In this document: piece after piece, positions 22,360-28,881 of the stretch
How the letters are laid out: each line of letters opens with the position of its first letter
Position numbering within the stretch: position 1 is the stretch's first letter
Assembly (NCBI RefSeq): GCF_000300335.1
Contig: NZ_AMRM01000011.1
Span: 62,001-126,000, forward strand
Origin: Nitratireductor pacificus pht-3B
GTDB taxonomy: Bacteria > Pseudomonadota > Alphaproteobacteria > Rhizobiales > Rhizobiaceae
Reading direction: 5' to 3'
DNA length: 64,000 bases
Notes under the pieces: model-generated
Databases searched by the model: none
Told to the model about the DNA's origin: nothing
Seen by the model: the letters and a program-made list of their open reading frames with translations, nothing else
Translations under genes and position numbers: made by a program

Positions 22360-23172
22360 GTGACGGGCGACCCAAAAGAGGTCTACGAGGTGGCGCCGAT
22401 GCCGGCAGGATTATCGGAAGAGCTTACCGGATATGCGTGGGCGCGAAACACGATCGGTCAGGCCGGCGGCACAGTTTACCGGCTCCATGGCAAGCCTGGC
22501 GCACCCGATCTCTTCCTCAAGCACGGCCGTAATACCGTCGCCAATGACCTTGTGGACGAGATGGTCAGATTGCGTTGGTTAGCCGACCATGTCCCCGTAC
22601 CGATTGTTACGCATTTCGTCAGCACTTCCGACGAAGCTTGGCTTCTCATGACGGCCTTGCCGGGGGAAACCGCCTATCAGGCCATCGAGGCGCATCCGGC
22701 CAATAGAGTGGCCATTGTCGATGCGCTGGCAGAGTTTCTTCGGACGCTACATACAATCCCGATTAGCAGTTGCCCCTTCACCAGCAATCATGCCCATAGG
22801 CTCGGCTTGGCGCGAAAACGGATCGACGCTGGTCTGGTCGACGAAGATGACTTCGATGACGATCGAGACGGTTGGACGGCTGAACAGGTTTGGCAGGAGA
22901 TGCAGAAAAATCTGCCGCTCGCGCCCGATCCAGTCGTCACACATGGCGACTTCTCGCTCGACAATCTACTCATCTTGGACGGTAGGGTGACCGGCTGTGT
23001 CGATGCAGGACGTGTTGGTATCGCGGACCGCTACCAGGATTTAGCGATACTCTGGAACGGTCTTGGAGAATTCGGGGAACCGCTACAGGAGCGGTTTCTC
23101 ACCCGGTACGGCATTTCTGAAATGGACCGAGGAAAATTGCTTTTTCATTTGCTGTTGGACGAACTGTTCTAG
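22360..23172 (+). CDS. Aminoglycoside 3'-phosphotransferase-like protein
   Basis: A 270-residue APH(3') family kinase that would phosphorylate aminoglycosides. The Brenner motif HGDFSLDN (residues 195-202, catalytic Asp 197) and the metal-binding DAGRVGIADRYQD loop are intact, and the end YGISEMDRGKLLFHLLLDELF matches the APH(3') C-terminus. The N-terminal GYAWARNTIGQAGGTVYRLH corresponds to the family nucleotide-binding strands. GTG start at 22360 with GAGGAA upstream. Six lines of 60 bases that I counted run 53-67% G+C, mostly below neighbouring genes, suggesting transfer. It lies alone after tRNA-Ser. Whether it confers resistance is untested. Confidence 0.9.
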   Translation: MTGDPKEVYEVAPMPAGLSEELTGYAWARNTIGQAGGTVYRLHGKPGAPDLFLKHGRNTVANDLVDEMVRLRWLADHVPVPIVTHFVSTSDEAWLLMTALPGETAYQAIEAHPANRVAIVDALAEFLRTLHTIPISSCPFTSNHAHRLGLARKRIDAGLVDEDDFDDDRDGWTAEQVWQEMQKNLPLAPDPVVTHGDFSLDNLLILDGRVTGCVDAGRVGIADRYQDLAILWNGLGEFGEPLQERFLTRYGISEMDRGKLLFHLLLDELF

Positions 23173-23433
23173 AATCGGATGGCAGCTATGCCGTCGAACG
23201 ATACTTAAGCTGCCAGTCCCCTTCCCACCCCATTGGAGCCATTTGCTCGCGCCTCATTCCAGAGGGCTATAGCGTAAACGTAGCTCGCCGTTTCATCGGC
23301 TGCAGCCCGCCATAGCTGTTTCGCTCTCCTGAAATTGTCATAAAACAATGCCCCGGTCTTCCAAAACGGGAAATCGCACGCCACGAAACCAGAAGTAGTT
23401 GTGCAGCATCCGGGCATCGGTTTCTATGCGCAG

Positions 23434-24024
23434 ATGGTTCGCCATTCACTGCAGTCGACCGTTCATCGAATCTGGGTCCGCATACTCGCCGCGATCGGCA
23501 TCGCTGCCGCCATCAGCGTTGCCTGGTGGATGAAGGTGGAGGCTGCGCGCGTGCCGGATGCCCCGCCGGAGATCGCCTTTGGCGCGCCCGTCAGCACGGG
23601 TCGAGCGGTCTTCACGCCGCGGAAGCTCACCATCGAGACGGCGGCGCCGTCGGCAATGGCCGGCTCGCAGGGCGGCCGGAAAATCGTTCTCGCGGGGCAG
23701 CTCGAGAACGTGACGGGCATAAGCCAGGTCGGGGCATTCGGCCCGCCGGACAGGCTGCCCGCGCTCTCCTCGGGCGGCTTGGATTTTCCGCCGCCGCAAA
23801 TCTATCTGGTCCGTGACGGAGAGCTGCTGGGGCAGATCGAACCGCGCATACGCGTGGATGTCGCCATCGTCTGGGACATTCCGGACACTTGGCGCGAACA
23901 GGAGGTGACTGTCGCGTTCAGCGCGCAGCAGTTCAAGCTGAAGGACAATCTTTATGCCAAGGCAAGCTGGCTGTCGTTCCGTCCGTCCGGCATCCTGAGC
24001 GCACGGCCGGAGCGCGGCGCATGA
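23434..24024 (+). CDS. Membrane-anchored protein of unknown function (trio, first gene)
   Basis: About 196 residues (207 if the GTG at 23401 is used). One N-terminal membrane segment (ILAAIGIAAAISVAWWM) is followed by a domain rich in beta strands (KIVLAGQLENVTG, PPQIYLVRDGELLG, EVTVAFSAQQFKLKDNLY), probably periplasmic. I do not recognise the family. Its stop overlaps the next start as ATGA, and the next two genes have the same layout of short anchor plus beta-rich domain, so the three proteins probably work together. Confidence 0.72.
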   Translation: MVRHSLQSTVHRIWVRILAAIGIAAAISVAWWMKVEAARVPDAPPEIAFGAPVSTGRAVFTPRKLTIETAAPSAMAGSQGGRKIVLAGQLENVTGISQVGAFGPPDRLPALSSGGLDFPPPQIYLVRDGELLGQIEPRIRVDVAIVWDIPDTWREQEVTVAFSAQQFKLKDNLYAKASWLSFRPSGILSARPERGA

Positions 24025-24569
24025 GCCATGCCGGCAATCTGGTGGTCTTCGTGCTCGGCGGTGCGATGCTCGGCACGATGATGAACACGCTGCCCGGCTA
24101 CGACGCCAGCCTCCAGCCCTTCGTCGTGCACGCTGACGAAAACGGGTTCGGACAGGGACGGTCGTTCACGGCTGAGCTGCGCGGCTTCCGGTCGAGCGAC
24201 GCGATCTCCTATACCAGGTACGGCAAGGATATCGTCCGAGACACTTCGGCCATCTTTCTGGTCGCCGAGCTTTCGATCTCGGCGCGACGGGGCTCGCAGC
24301 AGGTCGAGGCGATCTGGCTCGGCGCGACAGGCCGGCAATACAAGGAGTCCACCCGTCTCGACGGCGCTCCCCGCATTCTCGCCTCGGCACGCTTCGAACC
24401 GCTGCTGAACGGTCGGTCCCTCGCCGTGTTCGAGCTGCCCGAAGACGAGATCGTCGGCGGTCGGCTTGTGCTGATGGCGCGCGGCAGCGCGGTCCTGGAC
24501 AGCGCGGTGCACTTTGCCGAGCCCACGACCCTCCCGGAAAGACAGGCCATGCTGAGGCTGGAACCATGA
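24021..24569 (+). CDS. Membrane-anchored or secreted protein of unknown function (trio, second gene)
   Basis: A 182-residue protein with an N-terminal hydrophobic stretch (LVVFVLGGAMLGTMM) and a beta-rich domain (AIFLVAELSISARRG, SLAVFELPEDEIVGGRLVL). ATGA overlaps at both ends couple it to the genes before and after. No known motif or catalytic signature is visible. The AIFLVAELSIS strand lines up in position with VLAGQLENVT of the first protein and LLHVRLDLQG of the third, so the three may share an immunoglobulin-like fold (inference). Confidence 0.72.
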   Translation: MSHAGNLVVFVLGGAMLGTMMNTLPGYDASLQPFVVHADENGFGQGRSFTAELRGFRSSDAISYTRYGKDIVRDTSAIFLVAELSISARRGSQQVEAIWLGATGRQYKESTRLDGAPRILASARFEPLLNGRSLAVFELPEDEIVGGRLVLMARGSAVLDSAVHFAEPTTLPERQAMLRLEP

Positions 24570-25735
24570 GGCGGGCACGTTGGCTCGGGGCAACGCTCTT
24601 GCTGTTCGTCGCCACGCTCGGCCTGAAGGGATGGCCGGATTTCAGGGATCTCGCCCATCAGCGGGAATGGGACGTCACCAGCGCCGATGGTGCCGAGGGA
24701 GCACTGGCGGGGGTGCGCGTCGGCGTGCGGGAAGCGCGCGCGGCGGTCGTCGACAGCCAGCCGGATCGTGCGCTCCTTCACGTGCGTCTCGATCTTCAGG
24801 GCGCGCCCGAAGCCGCGAACTCATGGATAGACTGCCGCGCCAGCCTGCAAGGGGCAGGTGGCGAGACCTGGCTGCCTCTCCAGGATTATTCGATACGTGG
24901 CGCGATCAGGATTCTGGCGCCGGACGGGAAGGACAACGGCAATTGCAGTCCGGGAGCGGTCTCGGAAGCCGGCCCGGCGACGTTCGACCAGATCTATCGC
25001 ATTCCGGCGTCGGCGCTCGACGATCTGACCCTGCGGGTTTCGGGATACGGAACGCGGCCCTCCGCGCTCGCCTTCGAGATCGAACCGACGGTGCGTGTCT
25101 TCAGATCGCAATTATCGCCGGCGCGCCGATCAACTCTGCGGCGCCGGCTCGGGTGCGGTCGCCTGCTGCTGCTGGGCGCGTCCGGCCAGTTCCAGCCCTG
25201 CCGCAAGAATGCAGAACTGAACGATCACCACGATCAGCCCATTCTGCGGCTGGCCCGGAACGCCGAACAGGATGTTCAAGGGGGCTTCCAGGAGCCGCCA
25301 CACCAGCTGATCCTGCGGGCCGAGAATCCTTGTCGCGCCTATCCAGGCCCATCGCCCGAGCCAGTCGGCAAGACGCCAGAGCACGATGACGGAAACCGTC
25401 AGCGCCGCGCCGGCCGATGCCGCCAGCATCACCCCGTTGGCGACCGCATGCCACCGCTTTATCGTTCCGCCCCAGAAATATCCGATGAAGTCGGTGAGGG
25501 GCTTCGGCAGGCTGGTCCAGCGGTTCAGCACCCGGCCGGTCATTCGTTCGGTCGCGCTGGTCATCATGTTCAGGTCGTGGCCGTAGATGATCGCGCCGAG
25601 ATTGAACCAGATCAGGGGCAGGGCCGAATACCAGAACAGCGACTTCAGCCACGGCCAAAGCTGGAATTCGGCTGGCCAGTCCACCGGGCGCACCTCCGGG
25701 CTGATCACTTCCGCACCGGCTGCGGGGACCAATGA
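24566..25735 (+). CDS. Membrane-anchored or secreted protein of unknown function (trio, third gene, 3' end doubtful)
   Basis: Coupled by ATGA to the second gene. Residues 1 to about 185 form a plausible protein: hydrophobic N-terminus (LGATLLLFVATLGLKGW) and a beta-rich domain with two cysteines (DCRASLQG, GNCSPGA). The frame then stays open for another 600 bases antisense to the convergent membrane-protein gene that ends at 25130, and that part reads as low-quality Arg/Pro/His-rich sequence. The natural end was probably near 25130, and the stop may have been lost. Coordinates give the whole open frame. Confidence 0.55.
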   Translation: MRRARWLGATLLLFVATLGLKGWPDFRDLAHQREWDVTSADGAEGALAGVRVGVREARAAVVDSQPDRALLHVRLDLQGAPEAANSWIDCRASLQGAGGETWLPLQDYSIRGAIRILAPDGKDNGNCSPGAVSEAGPATFDQIYRIPASALDDLTLRVSGYGTRPSALAFEIEPTVRVFRSQLSPARRSTLRRRLGCGRLLLLGASGQFQPCRKNAELNDHHDQPILRLARNAEQDVQGGFQEPPHQLILRAENPCRAYPGPSPEPVGKTPEHDDGNRQRRAGRCRQHHPVGDRMPPLYRSAPEISDEVGEGLRQAGPAVQHPAGHSFGRAGHHVQVVAVDDRAEIEPDQGQGRIPEQRLQPRPKLEFGWPVHRAHLRADHFRTGCGDQ

Positions 25736-26437
25736 CCGGAAGATGTCCTGCGGTGACGGGAAGCGCGCAAGCCATTCGACGAACTGGCCCTGCCAGCCCG
25801 AGATCAGGTAAAGGCCAAGCAGGACCCAGGTCGCCTCGCAGGCCACGATGAACAGCGGCCAAAGACGACCGCCGGTCTTCCTGTGCCGTTCCTTCGCTGC
25901 CCGGCGCAGCACCCATATGACGAGGACCGCCACGCCAATCCACAGGGAGCTCTCGACCTCCAGCGCCGTGGGGCCGCTGTCGTCGGGGTTCACAAAGTCG
26001 ATCCGGCTCAGCTGCGCATCGAGGAAAAGTTTCGAATAGTCGCGCAACGTGTTCGAAAGGAAGCCCCAGCCCGCGTAGTAGCCGTAGAAGGGGATGAGAA
26101 CGGCAAGCAGCGCGCCGGCAAAGAAACCGCGGTCTCGGGTCTCGGGCTCTGTCGTTTCAGCCTTGATGTGTTGGCGCCGTCGCCGCAACAGCGGCAGTCC
26201 GTCGCGCAGGACGATGAACATCCCCGCGAAAACGATAAGCTGCAGCAATATGATGGGCGCGAGCGCGATCAGGCCGGCAAAACGGCTCAGGAACCCGATC
26301 TCGACTGCGCCGCGCAGCAGCAGGATGTGGAGAAGGTAGCTGCCCATCCAGATGGCGCTCAGCGGGGCACCGAGCCGCACGAGAAGGTTCGCGCTCAAGC
26401 GGATGTGAGCGCCGACGATGGAAAAGCTCTCGGGCAT
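25130..26437 (-). CDS. Polytopic membrane protein of unknown function
   Basis: A 435-residue protein with roughly eight membrane segments, such as FAGLIALAPIILLQLIVFAG, FFAGALLAVLIPFYGYYAGW, SLWIGVAVLVIWVLRRAA, WPLFIVACEATWVLLGLYLI and VIVQFCILAAGLELAG. A soluble loop of about 60 residues lies near positions 130-160. No transporter or enzyme motif is recognisable. It converges on the anchored trio, which may be its periplasmic partners. The ATG at 26437 is the first good start. Confidence 0.75.
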   Translation of the reverse strand: MPESFSIVGAHIRLSANLLVRLGAPLSAIWMGSYLLHILLLRGAVEIGFLSRFAGLIALAPIILLQLIVFAGMFIVLRDGLPLLRRRRQHIKAETTEPETRDRGFFAGALLAVLIPFYGYYAGWGFLSNTLRDYSKLFLDAQLSRIDFVNPDDSGPTALEVESSLWIGVAVLVIWVLRRAAKERHRKTGGRLWPLFIVACEATWVLLGLYLISGWQGQFVEWLARFPSPQDIFRSLVPAAGAEVISPEVRPVDWPAEFQLWPWLKSLFWYSALPLIWFNLGAIIYGHDLNMMTSATERMTGRVLNRWTSLPKPLTDFIGYFWGGTIKRWHAVANGVMLAASAGAALTVSVIVLWRLADWLGRWAWIGATRILGPQDQLVWRLLEAPLNILFGVPGQPQNGLIVVIVQFCILAAGLELAGRAQQQQATAPEPAPQS

Positions 26438-27012
26438 GTGCGGTCACGGGCCTCTGGAGAATCGCTGCTTCGTTGCCGAGCCCCCACCCGTCACGGCCCC
26501 AATCTAGAGCATCGGGGCGGAAAGTGGAATCCGGTTTTCGGTTGTTCCGATGCTCCATCAATGGATCCTGGTCGCGGATCATTCTCCGGTCAGGTGGATC
26601 GCCTGAACTCGAATGAGATTGGAAAAACAAAGAGATAAGACACGCATTGGTGAATTTTCGCCACTCGACAGGAGGGCCGGGCGCAATGGTGGCTGCCCGA
26701 TCTCGGCTTGCAGGCCGTTCCCGATCCGCGCATGCCGCTTGTCGCGCGCATCAGGGCCGAAGATCACCCGGAGAAGCACGCCTGCCGCCGGTTCTTCGAA
26801 CGGCGAACACATGCCGGCTCCCGAAGCCCGTCCAGCAGGGCGGCAGGTCAAGGCTGAGCCCTCCAGCAGCGGTGCCCAGTAGCACATCTGTGCGAATTTA
26901 CTCCCGGACGGCAGCGCCACATTCTGACGGCACAGACGGGCCGTGATCCTTCTGAAATGCACCCCTTGTGGTCAGGTCCGCTGTCAGATCCATTTTCCGG
27001 GAGAACTTCCAT
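26438..27012. other. 575-base intergenic region without a supportable gene
   Basis: It holds a dyad repeat at 26507-26555 and the 17-mer at 26621-26637 shared with 9802-9818, both of rhizobial intergenic type. Open frames in the rest lack protein-like composition. Promoters for the flanking divergent genes must lie here, but I see no clear -35/-10 pair. Confidence 0.5.
26507..26555. repeat. RIME-like palindromic repeat
   Basis: GAGCATCGG (26507-26515) and CCGATGCTC (26547-26555) are perfect inverted repeats flanking a core containing GTGGAATCCGGTTTTCGG. The core resembles the reverse complement of the element at 19985-20024. Confidence 0.65.
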
Positions 27013-27327
27013 ATGAGACTTATTTCAGTTGCATGCTCAACGGCCCTGGCACTCGGCATCGGGATGGGCGCCGCCTCGGCTTTCCAGCTCAATTTCATCG
27101 GGAGCGGCAGCGACAGCCACCATGGCGTCCAGTGCAACAACGGAACCTATTTCGAAATGCGGCAGGTCGGCGTCTACAAGCAGTGGGGGGTCATTTCCGG
27201 CTCCACGGTCAACGTGCCGGACTGGAGGAAGTTCGATTCCTGCAGGGGCAATGTGCGTTCCGCGACCCATATCCGCAGCCCGGGCCAGGCGGCCGCCACC
27301 CTTTGCGCCTGCGCCGGCTCGAGCTGA
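27013..27327 (+). CDS. Small secreted protein of unknown function
   Basis: A 104-residue protein with a clean signal peptide (MRLISVACSTALALGIGMGA, cleavage probably after SAF or ASA). The mature part of about 80 residues has four cysteines, including a CAC near the end, and a GSGSDSHHGVQCNNGTYFEM stretch. No family is recognised. Preceded by GGGAGAACTTCC at reasonable spacing. It stands alone between repeat-rich gaps. Confidence 0.65.
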   Translation: MRLISVACSTALALGIGMGAASAFQLNFIGSGSDSHHGVQCNNGTYFEMRQVGVYKQWGVISGSTVNVPDWRKFDSCRGNVRSATHIRSPGQAAATLCACAGSS

Positions 27328-27564
27328 GTGGATCGTCAACCCATCCGATCGAATCTGATACAAGGGGCGTCATCAGGTCCAAATGGTCGCCGGAGGCAGC
27401 AAGGCCCCCGGCGACTATCCGGCCGCCCTTCGCGGGCTGGCCGGTCTGCAGTATCGGGGATGCCGGGCGCCACCAGAGGTGGGGAGCTATGGCGCCGAGG
27501 TCGGTTTTCCTCGCTCTCCGGCCTTTTGCTCGGATGTGGGCAGCATCCGCCCCGACTGCAAACG

Positions 27565-28506
27565 CTATTCTCCCTTCACGGCCTCGGCCCAGCTCTTCAT
27601 GCCGCTCTTTCCGTCGAGGAAGGGCAGCGCCGCCCGATACACTTCGGGCGCCATGAAGGTCTCGTAGTGGGTGAGGTCCGGCAGGATGGCGAGGCGGTTG
27701 CCTGCCATGTACTCGCGCTGCCAGCCGGCGTCCTTCAGGCCGCCGCCGAGCATCTGGTAGAAGGAGACGATGTGCTCCGGCCGGATCATGTCGCTGTCGC
27801 CGTAGACGAGCATCACCGGCATGGTGAGCTTCTTCACTGCGGCCGAGTAGTCGTAGGGGCTGCGCAGCAGCTCACCGACTTCGTCCAGAAGCTTCGGGAA
27901 CTCGCCGGGCTCCGGCGCGACCGCCAGGTAGGACTGGTACATCGGTGTGTCCTTCATGGCCTCGGCGGCCGCACCGGAAAGCTGCGCCTGCTGGGGCAGC
28001 ATTTCGGGGAAGAAGCCCTCGCGGGAATAGGGCATGGAGATGAGCACCAGCCGGCGGACGCGCTCCGGCGCCTGCGCGGCCATGTGGAGCCCGGTCCAGG
28101 CGCCGAACGAATAGCCCAGCACATCGACCTGGTCGTAGCCGAGCGCGTCGACCAGAACGGCCATGTCCGCGCCGATGTCGGCCATGTCGATCGACCGGTC
28201 GCCGAGCTGCGTGCGGCCATGGCCGTGCAGATCGACCGCGATCACCGTGCGGCTCTTCACCAGCATCGGGAGAATCGGCGCGTACATGTCGATCGAGCCA
28301 AGGCCGCCGTGGAGCAGCAGGAGCGGCTCGCCCTCGCCGTGGATCTCGTAATAGTAGTCCACGCCGTTGACCGACTGCCGGCCTGTCTTCGTGGCCCGGG
28401 AGTCGGACTGCATGGCCGGAGATGTGCTCTCCGCGCGAGCGGCATCGGGCGTTGCGGTGGTGATGACGGCAGCTGCAAGAATTGCGCAAAGCATGAACTT
28501 CAGCAT
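27565..28506 (-). CDS. Secreted alpha/beta hydrolase
   Basis: A 313-residue alpha/beta hydrolase with a signal peptide (MLKFMLCAILAAAVITTA). The oxyanion region LLLLHGGLGS, nucleophile elbow GYSFG (Ser 133), an acidic residue in YGDSDM (about 237-239) and His 280 in LTHYET form the catalytic triad. The closest types are esterase or haloperoxidase-like hydrolases; the substrate is unknown. The ATG at 28506 follows GAGGAAG. The frame stays open far upstream only as a mirror of the opposite macroglobulin gene. It diverges from that gene across a 375-base region. Confidence 0.9.
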   Translation of the reverse strand: MLKFMLCAILAAAVITTATPDAARAESTSPAMQSDSRATKTGRQSVNGVDYYYEIHGEGEPLLLLHGGLGSIDMYAPILPMLVKSRTVIAVDLHGHGRTQLGDRSIDMADIGADMAVLVDALGYDQVDVLGYSFGAWTGLHMAAQAPERVRRLVLISMPYSREGFFPEMLPQQAQLSGAAAEAMKDTPMYQSYLAVAPEPGEFPKLLDEVGELLRSPYDYSAAVKKLTMPVMLVYGDSDMIRPEHIVSFYQMLGGGLKDAGWQREYMAGNRLAILPDLTHYETFMAPEVYRAALPFLDGKSGMKSWAEAVKGE

Positions 28507-28881
28507 CTCATTCTTCCTCTGTTGAGCGGTTTTGCCCGTGCGTGCCGGGTTGACCCGAGGACGCCCGGCGGAGCGGAGAATCGACAGGGCGGCAAGAAAA
28601 TCTGGCTGGTCGGGCGATGATCCAAGGAGTGTTCGAGCAACGAGACACGGCGCCGGGCCGGGGCTGGCGGCCGGTCGATCCCGCTCTGAATGGACTTCCC
28701 GGGGACTGTGCAGCATTCCCCATGGGCAGTCGATTACCCTCCGGGTAAACTCCCGAAGGGCGATGGCGCCCGGTTTGTGAGCGGGACGAGAGCCGGGACG
28801 CGGTTTCGTTGCCTGTTGACACAGTTTTGCAAAACTGGGCCAATATCCGGGGACGGTATCGGCAGCTGCTGGAGGAATGCT
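28507..28881. promoter_or_regulatory. Divergent control region between hydrolase and macroglobulin genes
   Basis: This 375-base gap has no gene. It contains a dyad TTACCC-TCC-GGGTAA (28734-28748) and, nearer the macroglobulin gene, TTGACA (28816-28821) followed at once by the perfect palindrome CAGTTTTGCAAAACTG (28822-28837). Both dyads look like transcription-factor sites. Confidence 0.6.
28816..28846 (+). promoter_or_regulatory. Probable promoter with embedded operator for the macroglobulin-pbpC operon
   Basis: A perfect -35 hexamer TTGACA is followed by the 16-base perfect palindrome CAGTTTTGCAAAACTG in the spacer and a CAATAT-like -10 at 28841-28846 (19-base spacer, so weak). A factor bound there would block RNA polymerase. 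The start codon is 35 bases further on. Confidence 0.55.

Noticed and set aside
22072-23400. Genomic island with an integration site at tRNA-Ser
   Set aside because: No integrase gene and no duplicate of the tRNA 3' end could be found in the window; only the base composition of one gene hints at transfer.
23205-23417. 70-codon open frame on the minus strand between the kinase-like gene and the trio
   Set aside because: The FYDNFRRAKQLWRAA part looks somewhat protein-like and the area is A+T-richer, so it may be a remnant, but there is no start signal or recognised family.
26579-26962. 127-codon open frame on the minus strand in the 26.4-27.0 kb gap
   Set aside because: Overlaps repeat sequence and lacks a coding-like pattern or ribosome-binding site.
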